Shown here piece after piece: positions 45,515 to 62,248 of a DNA stretch of 64,000 bases; within the stretch, counting starts at the first letter, position 1, and the number at the start of each line of letters is the position of its first letter. This DNA comes from Spirogloea muscicola (lineage: Eukaryota > Streptophyta > Zygnematophyceae > Spirogloeales > Spirogloeaceae). The translations under genes and the position numbers were made by a program. Location: assembly GCA_009602725.1 (NCBI GenBank), contig WELB01000273.1, forward strand, positions 1 through 64,000, written 5' to 3'. Under the pieces are notes generated by a model, which worked only from the letters and a program-made list of their open reading frames with translations, had not been told where the DNA came from and searched no databases.

Positions 45515-46085
45515 CAATGTGAACGCCAACAGCTGCCCAGAGGAGAGGGGGGCCGCAGGGCGGCCAGCCTGTAGAGAGAGAAGCACCGTCAAAGGGAGGC
45601 GGTGGCTTGAGAAGAGAGGTGGCTCTTCCAAAGGGAGGCAAGGGCTGTGAACAGCCAGCCCGAAAGAAGTTGACCAAAAAAAGAACGCGAACAGCTGCCT
45701 AGAGGAGAGGGTGGCCGTAGGGCGGCCAGCCCATAGAGAGAGAAGCTCTGTCAAAGAGAGAGAAGGCGCGCGGAGCGCATAATATGAAAGGGAGGCCAAT
45801 TCAAGTCAATACATTGTTCTGTCAAAGGGAGACGGTTGCTGTAGAAGAGGCAGGAGAAGGCGGCCAGCCCAGCAGAGAGAATGAGAGGAGCTCTGAGGTT
45901 GTGAGAGGCCTGCCCACTGAGATTAGACACGGTCCAGGTACAAGCCCCAATGCGGATCAGACAAGAAGTGGCTCCCCCAATGGGGTCAAGGGCTGTGATA
46001 GAAAGCATTGCTCGCCCGCAGAGGGTAGGGGCTGGGAAAGGCCAGCCCAAACAAGAATGGACAAGGCCAAAGAGCCAAAGGGTGC
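45515..46085 (-). repeat. Tandem pair of about 161-bp units and inverted hairpin modules
   Basis: GAACGCCAACAGCTGCCCAG at 45521 and GAACGCGAACAGCTGCCTAG at 45682 start two similar units (both continue with a GGCCG.AGGGCGGCCAGCC block). Inverted hairpin modules lie at 45642-45661 (GGGCTGTGAACAGCCAGCCC) and 46028-46048. An inverted copy of the CATGCG/CCTCCC module is at about 45750-45810. Confidence 0.65.
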
Positions 46086-46104
46086 CGAAAAGAACAGCAC
46101 ACAG

Positions 46105-47436
46105 CTAGACACGACGCGACTGCAGATGGAAGCTCAGTACCCACGAGTGAGCAGCTGCAAGTCCGAGTAACTCGCAGCTGGGAAAGAGGCACTCAGTCGA
46201 GACCCAGAGGCAGCAGCCATGGCGCGGCCTGCTCGCGAGTGGACTGCGTGCCAGGGAGCGCTGGAGAGAGCGGAGAGCCGCATACGGAAGACCTGTGCGA
46301 GCGAAGCGGCAGCATTGAAGTTCGCATCTCCCCTGGCTGACCCGACCGCCGATCGAGGGCCTGCCGAGCAAGCTGCTGCAGGAGGTCCAGCCAGTGACTG
46401 CCGTAGGCCCCGTGTACGGCCGCAAGTGCTGCGATTCATCCCCTCCAACCGGGTGATCCGCGTACTTGCACTCCTTGCCACGAGCCTCCGTGCCGACCGA
46501 GTGCCCTGCTGTCGACGCCGATTCAATAGGGCTGGCGGAGTTGACGCAGTCAGTAGTCACTACATCCGCAATGATGCGGGGACGCCCTCCGGGCGGGATG
46601 GCGACCAGGTCAGCGCGCCAGGTGTGGAGCTGCCCGTCTGCGCCCAGCTGGATGGCCATGACTGATGGGCTTTCCACCGCGACGGTGTAGCCCGCCTCCA
46701 GGAACACACCATGCATGGCGTCCCGCAGGAGGTCGTGGGAGCCGGTCCTCTCACCTCCGTGCGCACAGTCTGTGAGCATGTGTGCAGCCAGCTCCGCAGC
46801 GTCGGCGTGGCGGGCTCCGCATTCGCACTGCACGACACCGACGTGGCAGGGAGGAAGGAGGCCCAGGAGCCGGTGGACCGCCGTCCTGAAGACCGCGTCG
46901 GGCATGGTGAGCGCAGCGTAGATCGGGAGCGCGGTAACCACGCCGCCGCCCTGGGGGAGGAAGCCGACAGGAGCCGGGCGCGCTGTCGCAGGTCGTGCTG
47001 AGGAAGGAGCTCCACCGTCATGTCGAAGGCCACCTGCTCCGCCAGCGCCATGTAGCGTCCCTGGGCTCGCAGGTCGGGGCTGTAGGCGAGGTGCACGAAT
47101 GGGACGGCCTGCTCCGACAAGGCGGGGTGTGTCGCCAGGAGCCCATCGCGGGCAGACCGGAGGGCTGCCTGGAACGGGGAACGGGCCAGTCTCCACTTCG
47201 GCTGCCGCCGGCTCCAGGGCGCGGGTGCCGTGGACGAGGAAGCGCTGGCAGAGGGGGGCGGCGACCTGCGCCCTGCTGCCGAGGTGGGCCGCCTCACAAG
47301 GCGCAGGCAATTGGGTGGCAGCCCAAGGAGCCGCCCAAGCCGCTGTGAGAAGCCAGCCCCAGCAAGGAAATTGACAAGGAATCACAGAAAGCGGAAACCA
47401 CTCGGCAAAACGCGGGGGGCTACTGCAGATGCGCAC
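46105..47436 (-). mobile_element. Longest LINE-like fragment: C-terminal region with Cys/His and nuclease-like domains
   Basis: Read leftwards, one frame gives RSARDGLLATHPALSEQAVP, LAYSPDLRAQGRYMALAEQV and RARLLSASSPRAAAWL. A second frame continues LTMPDAVFRTAVHRLLGLLP, a CECGARHADAAELAAHML segment with TDCAHGGERTGSHDLLRDAM (Cys-x-Cys...His...Cys...His, finger-like), then RADLVAIPPGGRPRIIADVV, ECKYADHPVGGDES, and the SLAQVFRMRL and YSDLQLLTRGY ending near 46135. This order (LSA.SP.A..WL, LPD..FR.A...R.GL, C.CG...H, nuclease-like core) is what I know from the region after the reverse transcriptase of non-LTR retrotransposons. It is a decayed, 5'-truncated copy; the reverse transcriptase itself is absent. 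Confidence 0.68.
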
Positions 47437-48070
47437 TCATTGACGGCCCGAGGAGTGGCGCTGGAGTGGCGGCCATGGGGGAGGGGGGAGGTGGGGGGGG
47501 GGTCCGCAGTCGCCATAAACCCCCCCCTAAATCCCACCCGCCCCGGTGGGCGCCAGAGGAGAAAAAACACTGGCCGGAAGCCGGGCGGGGCGGGGAGGGT
47601 TTGAACCTGGACCTCATCCATCCCACGTGGCGCCCTATCGCCAGTCGGCGGGCACGCGTGGGCCGCGCGCCCCCTCGAGTGGGGGGGAGGGGGTCAACGC
47701 CGCGTCAAAGCGGGGGGGCCTCCGCCGTCCGATTCTCCCACTAAACCTCAGTGGGTTAGGCGGACGGCCCGCCGTCGGCTCGGGGGCCCCCTGCTGGCGG
47801 CGCCGCCGTCGGGGGTGGCCGTTTGGGTAGATGGGGCCGGAACGGTGGGGCGGGCCACGTCTATGATGGCAAAGGGCCGGCGGCAGAAGGCACCTCCCCC
47901 GAAGCCGCACGGGGGGGTCCGCCAACGCCTCATGATGGCACATCCAGACGGCAGCCCCATCCCCCCATGCTGGCTGCCACGCTCCCCGCCGCGGCCCTCG
48001 GCGGCGGCGGCGATGGCGATGGCGGCGCGCACGGCGGCGGCGGCGGCGTCNGGCCCGGCGGCCGTTGCAG
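47437..48070. other. Very GC-rich spacer, probable HD-Zip III promoter and first exon
   Basis: Poly-G and poly-C runs dominate (for example near 47490). Two ATGs at 48013 and 48019 open alanine-rich frames that do not reach the homeodomain frame directly. An N lies at 48051. The first exon of the HD-Zip III gene may be here. Confidence 0.35.
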
Positions 48071-54258
<6,188 letters not shown>

Positions 54259-54860
54259 CGGGCGCAGTCGCAAGGCCGCTGGTGCATTGCCATTAGTACT
54301 TAAGCAACCACTGTGCTGCTCACTTCAACTGGTTGCACCTCCGAGCACGCTTACAGCCTTTGCGCAATGGATCATGTCGTCTTAAAATTTCCCACGCAGC
54401 CCACTCTAGGAGTCTACCTAATTAGCCTTAAAAATGTGTACCTGCTCCTGTGCAGCGCCTTGCAGCTGGCCATCGTTTGATGACCAGCTTTGCCAAACCC
54501 AGAAGCAACGCCAACTATGGCAGCAGCTTGACCAGCGGTCGAGCCACGGCTGGCTGAGGCGGCCGCGGCTTGGGACGGTAGTAGGCAACGGCCAACAAAT
54601 TGCAACTCCAAACATTGCATGTACCACCGCTGCGCCGTGCCTGCTGTCTGCGAGCCGCAGGCAGCGATGTCGACGCTGGCAGCCAAAGCTCGCCAAAGCT
54701 CCGGCTCTGCCGCAAAGCGCCGAGCCTGGGCCGAGGCCTGCGTAAATGCCCCTTCGCCTGGCAGCGCCACGCCGGCAGGCTCCTCTTGGAGGAGCCTCTC
54801 AGCCACTTAGGCACTCAGGCCCTCCACGATTCAGTACACACTCCATCTCGGAGTTAGAGG
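54259..54860. other. Spacer after the HD-Zip III gene
   Basis: A minus-strand open frame at 54414-54806 (LLQEEPAGVALPGEGAFTQA, QTAGTAQRWYMQCLELQFVG) has no ATG and no family match, so I do not call it a gene. Nothing else is seen. Confidence 0.35.
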
Positions 54861-54871
54861 AGGCACCAGCC

Positions 54872-55042
54872 ATGGCGGCAGTCCCAGCTGGGGGCGGCCG
54901 ATCGGGGCGCGGCCTGCCGCATCCACCGCTGCTGCAGATTCTTTACGGCGCCGGATCCGGCCCGCGGGCGGCTGCCCTCCCGAGACCCGCCCATCGGCGG
55001 TTCCCGATCGCCGCCTCGGCGGACTCGCCTGCAGGCTCCTGA
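54872..55042 (+). CDS. Possible first exon with organelle-targeting leader
   Basis: An ATG in good context (GCCATGGCGGC) opens MAAVPAGGGRSGRGLPHPPL and an Arg/Ala/Pro-rich stretch ending RRFPIAASADSPAGS with a stop at 55042. The composition is like a plastid transit peptide with an IAAS cleavage-like site. It may be exon 1 of a gene continuing at 55777, with repeats in the intron. I do not recognise the product. Confidence 0.3.
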   Translation: MAAVPAGGGRSGRGLPHPPLLQILYGAGSGPRAAALPRPAHRRFPIAASADSPAGS

Positions 55043-55204
55043 TGAAAGAAGTGGCACTCCCCCCCCCCCGATGAATGGAAAGAAGCTCTTCTTGTGGGAG
55101 CCCGTTGGCTGTGACAGATGACCCCAGTAAGTAGGACCAGGTCTAACGGTGTTGATGGGTTGATGGGTTGATGGAAGAGGAATGGTGGTGGGGCTTTAGG
55201 GACA

Positions 55205-55345
55205 TTCTTTCCTTTGGTATCTGCATCTGCGTGCTGGCCGTGCTCTTGCTGCGGCCTCTGGCTTTCGTCAGGGTGATAGCTTCCCGGCAGCTAGTCTGTC
55301 GGATCTGAGGCTCCGCACTCGTAATTACTGAGTGATCCACCCTCC
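55205..55345 (+). mobile_element. LINE-like 3' end fragment
   Basis: Encodes ASGFRQGDSFPAASLSDLRL, then RTRNY and a stop at about 55330, with GAGTGATCCACCCTCCCCCT downstream. It is the sister of the fragments at 12905 and 61270. Confidence 0.65.
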
Positions 55346-55349
55346 CCCT

Positions 55350-55640
55350 GCTTTTCCCATCGCATCCTCAGGCCCCTTTGTAGCTGCTCAACGCTCTTAG
55401 GCCCCTTCGAACTTTTGTCAATTCTTTTGGGCTGGCATTTCGCAGCCCTTGCCCCCATTGGGAGTACCACTTCTTCTTTCTATCTTCCGTAGGGTGGGGC
55501 CCCCACCCGATGGCAGGCTGGCCCACCCGGGCCGGCTTGTCGCCTCGACTGATGAATAGCCTTGCCACTACCACTCTCCTCGACCTCCTGCCGGTCTTCA
55601 CAGCCCTTGCCCCCATTGGCAGAGCCGCCTTCCGGTCGGC
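55350..55640. repeat. Forward hairpin module and a partial copy
   Basis: The module runs from GGCCCCTTTGTAGCTGCT through CTTTTGTCAATTC, a hairpin GGGCTGGCATTTCGCAGCCC at 55429-55448 and CTTGCCCCCATTGGGAGTAC. A second partial copy (TCACAGCCCTTGCCCCCATT) lies at about 55598. Confidence 0.7.
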
Positions 55641-55776
55641 CGGCGATGCTGAGCCCCCTGTCGGCACAGCTGCTCGCTTCGTCCGACTGGGCATGTAGAC
55701 ATTCCCTTGGGGTCCATACCATTCTACATGCGCCATCTGTGCTCCTCGTTCTTGCCAGCCCCGCACTCCTTTGCAG

Positions 55777-55916
55777 GTTCGGCAATGCAAATGAGTGGCA
55801 ATGGACTTGAGTACGTGCCTGTGAGAGGACACCAAAAGCCAAAGCATCACACTCTCGTGCCCCGGTGCATTCGCTGTGGTGAGGGCATGGCTGCCGTGCT
55901 GATTGCTGGAGAATGA
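55777..55916 (+). CDS. Unidentified coding fragment with CxxC
   Basis: After an acceptor-like TTTGCAG, the frame reads MQMSGNGLEYVPVRGHQKPK, HHTLVPRCIRCGEGMAAVLI and AGE, stopping at 55914. It looks like an exon by composition, but I know no family. It may join the leader at 54872 and the fragments near 59.1 kb. Confidence 0.3.
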
Positions 55917-56194
55917 ACTCATGTATGTTTCTCGCTTGCGGCCTTTGTTGTCGATTGGTACTGTTAACTATAGTCACTGACCGTGCTCTGGAGAAGCCAC
56001 TAAGGTAGGCTTACAAAATTGTGCCCTCACTGCAGTGGCCTCCTCGCCCATCACAGTCCCACTTGTGAATTGCTGGCCATGTCACTCTGCACTTCCTCTA
56101 CAGGAGCTGCTTCGGGTCTGCTCCTACGCTGATGAGAAAGATAGATGAACAGAGAAGAATTTGGTGTACATCAGAGAGCCAGAGCTGCGTGACG

Positions 56195-58690
56195 ATGCTA
56201 ACAGGAGTGCGCAGGAATCATTGCACAATGGTAACTGGATGTGAGTCATGTCAATCAGCCATTGGCTGGCATACACAGCCACCGCCCTTTCCTGAGAGCC
56301 ACTTTCCTTCACTACTTCTCAAGCACGCTTGGTGCAAACCATCTTCTGCAAGACCTTCAAGCGATGGTTAGGATGCCTCTGTTGCCTGTTGGCTGCATGC
56401 ACACGCACACGAGTTTAGAACAGGCACACCCACAAGCACGAGCACTCAGATGCAGGTGCATCTTAGGCTGATCGTAGGCAGCTTCATGCTTTATCAATGC
56501 TTCTCTGAAACGCACAATGGTAATTGGAAGTGAGTCATGTCCATCAGCCATTGGCTGGCATACACAGCCACCGCCCTTTCCTGAGAGCCACTTTCCTCCA
56601 CTACTTCTCAAGCACGCCTGGTGCAAACCATCTTGGTGCAAACCATCTTCTGCAGGTCCTACAAGCGATGTTTAGGATGCCTCTGTTGCCTGTTGGCTGC
56701 ATGCACACATGCACGACTTCAGAACGGGCACACCCACAATCACGAGCACTCAGATGCAGATGCATCTTAGGCTTATCGTAGGCAGCTTCATGCATTATTA
56801 ATGCTTCTCTGAAACGCACAATGGTAACTGGAGTCATGTCCATCAGCCATTGGCTGGCATACACAGCCACCGCCCTTTCCTGAAGGCCACTTTCCTCCCA
56901 CTACTTCTCAAGCACGCTTGGTGCAAAGCATACCCTGCAAGTCCTCTAAGCGATAATTAGGATGCCTCTGTTGCCTGTTGGCTGTATGCACGCACGCACG
57001 AGTTTAGAACGGGCACACCCACAATCACGAGCACTCAGATGCAGATGCATCTTCTGCTTATTGTAGGCAGCTTCATGCATTATCAATGCTTCTCTGAAAA
57101 GCACAATGGTAACTGGAAGTGAGTCATGTCCAAGCCATTGGCTGGCATACACAGCCACCGCCTTTTCCAGAGAGCCACTTTCCTCCACTACTCCTCAAGC
57201 ACGCTTGGTGCAAATCATCTTCTGCAAGTCCTTCAAGCGATGTTTAGGATGCCACTGTTGCCTGTTGGCTGCATGCACACACGCACGAGTTTAGAACGGG
57301 CACACCCACAATCACGGGCACTCAGTTGCAGATGCATATTAGGCTTATCGTAGGCAGCTTCATGCACTATCAACGCTTCTCTGAAATGCACAATGGTCAC
57401 TGGAAGTGAGTCATGTCCATCAGCCATTGGCTGGCATACACCGCCCTTTCCTGAGAGCCACTTTCCTCCCACTACTTCTCAAGCACGCTTGGTGCAAACC
57501 ATATTCTGCAAGTCTTTCAAGCGATGGTTAAGATGCCTCTGTTTACCTGTTGGCTGCATGCACACACGCACGAGTTTAGAACGAGCACACCCACAATCAC
57601 GAGCACTCAGATGCAGATGCATCTTATCGTAGGCAGCTTCATGCATTATCAATGCTTCTCTGTATCGCACAACGGTAAGTGGAAGTGAGTCATGTCCATC
57701 AGCCATTGGCTGGCATACACAGTGACCACCCTTTCCTGAGAGCCACTTTCCTCCACTACTTCTCAAGCACCGCTTGGTGCAAACCATCTTCTACAAGTCC
57801 TTCAAGCGATGTTTAGGATGCCACTGTTGCCTGTTGGCTGCATGCACACACGCCCGAGTTTAGAACGGGCACACCCACAATCACGAGCACTCAGATGCAG
57901 ATGCATCTTAGGCTTATCGTAAGCAGCTTCGTGCATTATCAATCCTTCTCTGAAACGCACAATGGTAATTGGAAGTGAGTCATGTCCATCAGCCATTGGC
58001 TGGCATACACAGCCACCGCCCTTTCCAGAGAGCCGCTTTCCTCCCACTACTTCTCAAGCACGATTGGTGCAAACCATATTCTGCAGTCCTTCAAGCGATG
58101 GTTAGGATGCCTCTCTTGCCTGTCGGCTGCATGCACACACGCACGAGTTTAGAACGGGCACACCCACAATCACGAGCACTCAGATGCAGATGCATCTTAG
58201 GCTTATCTTAGGCAGCTTCATGCATTATCAATGCTTCTCTGCTTTCGAGCATCAGCTAGCGACCTCTATGTGCTGACTCGTGGTTACTGAGCGGGTCAGC
58301 TTAGCAGCAGGTGACGTACATTTGTCAATGTGCTTACCTTTGTACTTGGCCACACATGGCCTCCCCATCTCTCAATACACACGCATTTTCTGAAACGCAC
58401 AATGGTAACTGGAAGTGAGTCAAGTCCATCAGCCATTAGCTGGCATACACAGCCACCGCCCTTTCCAGAGAGCCACTTTCCTCCACTACTTCTCAAGCAC
58501 GCTTGGTGCAAACCATCTTCTGCAAGTCCTTCAAGCAATGGTTAGGATGCCTCTGTTGCCTGTTGGGTGCATGCACACACGCACGAGTTTAGAACGGGCA
58601 CACTCACAACCACGAGCACTTCGATGCAGATGCATCTTAGGCTTATCGTAGGCAGCTTCATACATTATCAATGCTTCACTGAACCAATGC
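56195..58690 (+). repeat. Tandem array of about 288-bp units, eight copies
   Basis: The marker CATTGGCTGGCATACAC recurs at about 56260, 56549, 56848, 57136, 57424, 57704, 57994 and 58434 (the last diverged to CATTAGCTGG). Spacing is 280-300 except the last interval of 440, which contains a 150-bp insertion. Units contain GCACACCCACAATCACGAG and AGATGCATCTTAGGCTTATC blocks. Copies differ by a few percent and small indels, so the array is recent to middle-aged. Short frames through it have no coding value. Confidence 0.9.
58243..58390 (+). mobile_element. LINE-like 3' end inserted in the tandem array
   Basis: The insertion reads RASASDLYVLTRGY-stop, GAGCGGGTCAGCTTAGCAGC and ends ACACACGCATTT. 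On both sides the array unit is interrupted within GCTTCTCTGAAACGCAC, and TCTG is repeated at the two ends, a likely 4-bp target-site duplication. It matches the tail at 9140-9303. Confidence 0.75.
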
Positions 58691-58694
58691 TTCT

Positions 58695-59049
58695 GTTGAC
58701 AAGCCTTTGGACACCAAGCAACCTTCTGCTTAATGGGCAGTGAAGATCAAGTGGTATCGACTCCTTCAGAGCAGTACAAAGTGGCTAGCATGCACTTACT
58801 CCTTGCTGCAGCCCTTGCCTTCAGAACTCTTGCCAGACGACGTAAGGAGGCTCTTGCTACAGTGAGCAAATTGGCCGCCTGACATTGACCGCAGCATTAT
58901 ACTCAGCCTGAAGTGTGACACCTATGCTATGGATGTCAATAATGCAAGAGATGTACGTAGTCCGCAAGTGCCAATGAAGACGTGACATTTTATGACTGAA
59001 TCATTGCACCATTTTTAAACACTGTTGTTGATTGCCCCCGTCTCACCAG
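58695..59049. other. Spacer with possible short exon
   Basis: A CTGCAG near 58815 could precede a short stretch reading PLPSELLPDDVRRLLL, but no ATG, donor or family supports it. I see nothing else. Confidence 0.25.
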
Positions 59050-59400
59050 TTATCTTATCTTGAGGTGGCCAACTATGGCCAGACCACTCTTGTGGTATAC
59101 GAGGCTCGGGCCAAGTCGGCATTTGAATGTGCAGAACGACATAAGCATTCGGCTCGTCCGGGCCTCCTAACAATGACGCCAATGGTATGACTACTACTAA
59201 GTCCTTGCGACCAGTATTACTGGATCTGGAACACCAAGCACAACTCCACCTACCGGGCAGAAAAGCAGATTACACTCAGCATGACCTGCCCGGGTTGTCT
59301 CAACCAGCTTCAGTCCTTGGTTGCTCCTGCGCTCCTGTTCCTAATGCACAAGGCCATACACGTATGGACAGGGGTTAGCAATTATCATCTCGTGTGGATG
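59050..59400 (+). CDS. Unidentified coding fragment, two blocks in one frame
   Basis: After CACCAG at 59049, one frame reads LSYLEVANYGQTTLVVYEAR, AKSAFECAERHKHSARPGLL and TMTPM (to 59184). The same frame resumes at 59215 with YYWIWNTKHNSTYRAEKQIT and LSMTCPGCLNQLQSL. Between them GTATGA...CGACCAG holds a stop codon or would be an intron of only 30 bases. Both blocks look protein-like (few stops, balanced residues), and the second has a CxxC. Family unknown; a decayed gene is an alternative. Confidence 0.35.
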
Positions 59401-59479
59401 TCGAATGGAGTCAAGCGTACATTGAAAAACCAATATGGAAAAACCTGCGCAACCCTTAGAAGTCAGTGTCAATGAGACT

Positions 59480-60020
59480 CTTGGCTTCTCCAGGATATGC
59501 ACTCTTCTGCTGCTTCTGATTATTTCTATCCATGCAAACACCGGCAGACATTCTGCAATAACACCAGCAATAAGTAAGCAAGTATGAGCAATCCAGACAA
59601 TGGTCTGCTAGGCTAGAGTGAGGTGGAACCGATTGCTAAGCATACTGCCCATCATGAGTTAGTCATGTGTGGGCCATATATCGTAGGTCACTATCCTTCT
59701 TCCATTTGCACCACACAGCTGCTTGTGGTCGAGTCCTGGACAATAGTGAGTAGCACGTGTAAGGCACACGGTAGAGTCCTATACAAACTCATCACAACTC
59801 TCTTTGCGAGGGATTGAAACGATCATGGAGTAAACACAGGGACAAAATACGTATCAGAGTTTGACATGATCGTGAACAAAATACCCGCACACCAACGAAC
59901 AGGCGCAATATCGGGTCTTCCCAAGAGGAAATGCACGCGAAATATGTTGCAAGGTCGCTTCCTGCGCGCTAGTGTCAAGAAGGAAACAAAATGAGGATCA
60001 CTGGATTGTCAGAAGCTTAT
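59480..60020. other. Spacer, nothing recognised
   Basis: AT-richer than its surroundings. No module of the dispersed families and no coding signal is seen. Confidence 0.35.
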
Positions 60021-60027
60021 TCAGCAG

Positions 60028-60360
60028 ATATCAATGCTGGACTGGGCCAATCTTGCCGAGCTCAAGTCGATGCTGCTCCACCTGCTTCACACAACATTCC
60101 ACAAGCAAGCCCACGGGGGCATGGGGACCTGCATCCCGAATGGAAAGCCAGGAATGAAGCTTATGCATGTCGCATATGTACCACATAGCAGCCTTGCTCT
60201 ACGTATTCATGCCAGGCCGAGGCCGTTTTCTCTCCAGCTCTCACTGTTGAGGGGTTTATCAGCACTAAACGAAATCTGCAGGATAGAAATAGCTAAAATG
60301 ATGACTTCATATTGCAATATCGTGCTGACTTGTCGTTTGCACGCTTCTGCACCACAGTAA
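60028..60360 (+). CDS. Unidentified open frame
   Basis: The frame reads SMLDWANLAELKSMLLHLLH, TTFHKQAHGGMGTCIPNGKP and LMHVAYVPHSSLALRIHARP before degenerating to a stop at about 60360. There is an ATG at 60034. No family is recognised and no splice signal clearly supports it, so it may be chance or a decayed gene. Confidence 0.2.
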   Translation: MSMLDWANLAELKSMLLHLLHTTFHKQAHGGMGTCIPNGKPGMKLMHVAYVPHSSLALRIHARPRPFSLQLSLLRGLSALNEICRIEIAKMMTSYCNIVLTCRLHASAPQ

Positions 60361-60459
60361 TGAGCAAGCTTATCATTGCTTGCCTCTAACTTACTTGGCT
60401 AGCTACCACAGTGATGTTATAGTCAGCTGTACTTGTACTGCATCACACAGTCAAGCGCT

Positions 60460-60960
60460 ATGGAACGGCGACTCGGACGCCGCTGCTCGCCGAGGATCCG
60501 CAGATGTCGACCATGCTGATGCGCAGCTGTGTCGCCTCGGCACAGCATGCATGAGCGCGGCGCCGGCACAATGCGAGGGCCGGGCAACGGGGGGCCTGCT
60601 GCGGCGCAGCCCGGTCAGGCCGCGGCCGCGGCAAGGCCGTCAACGGCGCGCGGAGCGCGGCGGCGGCGGCGGGGAGCCCTTCGCGCGGCGCCGCCATGGC
60701 GCCCCCATTGCGGGAGATGGCTGTATCATGTGATGGAGGAGAATGCGTGTATATTGAGAGATGGGGAGGCCATGTGTGGCCAAGGACAAAGGCAAGCACA
60801 TATGGAGGGGCAGAAAGCAGTTTTGTCGGTGGGTTACTGAGCGTCATTCGCAGAAACGGGAAACAGCTCTTCCAACGTAAGGCAATAGCTGTGAGAGGGC
60901 AGCCCAAAAAAGGTCTGAAAGCAGGCGCAGAAAGCAAGTACCACTACTGAGTACGGATTC
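60460..60960. repeat. GC-rich block followed by an inverted LINE-like tail
   Basis: A CpG-rich stretch (60470-60710) abuts a minus-strand LINE-like tail at about 60740-60805 (ATTGAGAGATGGGGAGGCCA), the reverse complement of the tail near 9255-9300. A diverged inverted hairpin module (AGCTGTGAGAGGGCAGCCC) follows at about 60885. Confidence 0.55.
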
Positions 60961-61179
60961 AAGGTTGGGGCCGAGCGCCATGCCAGCAACTGACGAGGCG
61001 CAACTGGGGGGGGGGTAGTAAACCCTCCCAATCACCGCTCCCGCCGGCGGCCCCCCGTCCTTGCTGCGCCGCCACCGCCTTGCTTGTGCCAAGCTTGCCA
61101 CCGCCGACTTCGTAACAGAAGAACAGAAATAGCGGTTTAAAAGATTCAGATCCGGCTCTTCCCCAGCTCTTCCCCAGCG

Positions 61180-61395
61180 GCGCCCACGCGGAAAGGCTTG
61201 ACTTCAACGCCGATGGCTCGTTAGCCCAGATCTGCCGCATGCGCCTCTCCATTTCCCTTCAGCGGTCCATGGCTCACGCCTTGCACCTGCGTGCTGGCCG
61301 TGCTCTCGCTGTGTGGGGGTAGTTTCTCGGCAGCTAGTCTGTCGGATCTGAGGCTCCTCACTCGTAAGTACTGAGTGATCCATCCTCCCCCTGAT
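61180..61395 (+). mobile_element. LINE-like 3' end fragment
   Basis: It encodes MRLSISLQRSMAHALHLRAG and RALA, then, past a frame break, LSDLRLLTRKY-stop at about 61372, followed by GAGTGATCCATCCTCCCCCT. Same subfamily as 12905 and 55205. Confidence 0.6.
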
Positions 61396-61399
61396 CTGA

Positions 61400-61960
61400 C
61401 ATAGGCTGGTCCGACCCCTTTGTAGCTGCTACACGCTTGCAGGCCCCTCCGAACCTTTGTCAATTCATTTTGGGCTGGCTTTTCGCAGCCCTTGCCCCCA
61501 TTGGGAGTACCACTTCTTCGCTGTTGCCTCTGGCTTTCGTCATGGGGATTGTTTTCCGGCAGCTAGTCTTGCGGGTCCTCACTCGTCTTTCTTGAGTGGT
61601 TCATCCTACCCCTATTCTGAGAAAGCGCTATTGGCCCCTTTGTAGTTTGGCCCCTTCGAACCTTGTCAATGCTCTTCGGGCTGGCTTATCAGCAGATTGA
61701 CCCGCTCAGTAACCACGGGTCAAAACATGAAGGTCGCTAATCGATGCCTGAATACTTACAACAGCCCCTTGCCCCCATTGGAAGAGCCACTTCTCCTTTC
61801 CCCAGGGCGGCGATGTCGCTGGCCAGCCCCGATAAGATTGAAGAAGGTCGACAGGAGGAGGTGGCTGTGGAAGGTCAGCCCAAAACCAAGTGGCTCTCCA
61901 AAGCTGAAAGCAGTGGCTGTGAGAGGCCAGCCCAAGACAATTGACAGGTCGCAGACCTTG
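61400..61960. repeat. Chain of hairpin modules and LINE-like bits
   Basis: A forward module at 61430-61520 (GGGCTGGCTTTTCGCAGCCC at 61472-61491), a LINE-like end bit at 61520-61600, a partial forward module at about 61640-61690, and inverted modules near 61863 and 61915 (GGCTGTGAGAGGCCAGCCC). A minus-oriented tail bit (CAGCAGATTGACCCGCTCAG) is wedged in at about 61690. Confidence 0.6.
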
Positions 61961-62248
61961 TCAACTCTAGAAATTTCCAATAAGAGTGGACAAGGTCAAA
62001 TGGTGGCGAAAGTGAAGCTCTTCCATGCGGGAGGCAGTGGCCGTCACAATTCAAGGGACTCCATCGGGCTACATGGCTGCGTGTTTCTGTCGACCTGCGG
62101 CTCAGCTGCTGACTAGGGGATATTGAGCGGCAATCTGAGGTGATCACTGGCTTTCCTGAGTGGTCTTACCGACTTGTTTGGACCTTGTGCGTTGTTTCCC
62201 GCTGGCCTTTGACAGCCTTTGACCGGAAGGAGGACTCTTCCACTAGAG

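Noticed and set aside
54414-54806. A 130-codon open frame on the minus strand
   Set aside because: It has no ATG, starts right after a stop and has no family resemblance; its length is not surprising at this GC content.
56195-58690. Repeated short frames containing VCQPMADGHDSLPVTIV, as a possible gene family
   Set aside because: They are just the translation of each tandem unit on the minus strand, broken differently in each copy.
56195-58690. CRISPR-like array
   Set aside because: Units of about 288 bp with no short repeat-spacer alternation, in a eukaryotic intron-rich context.
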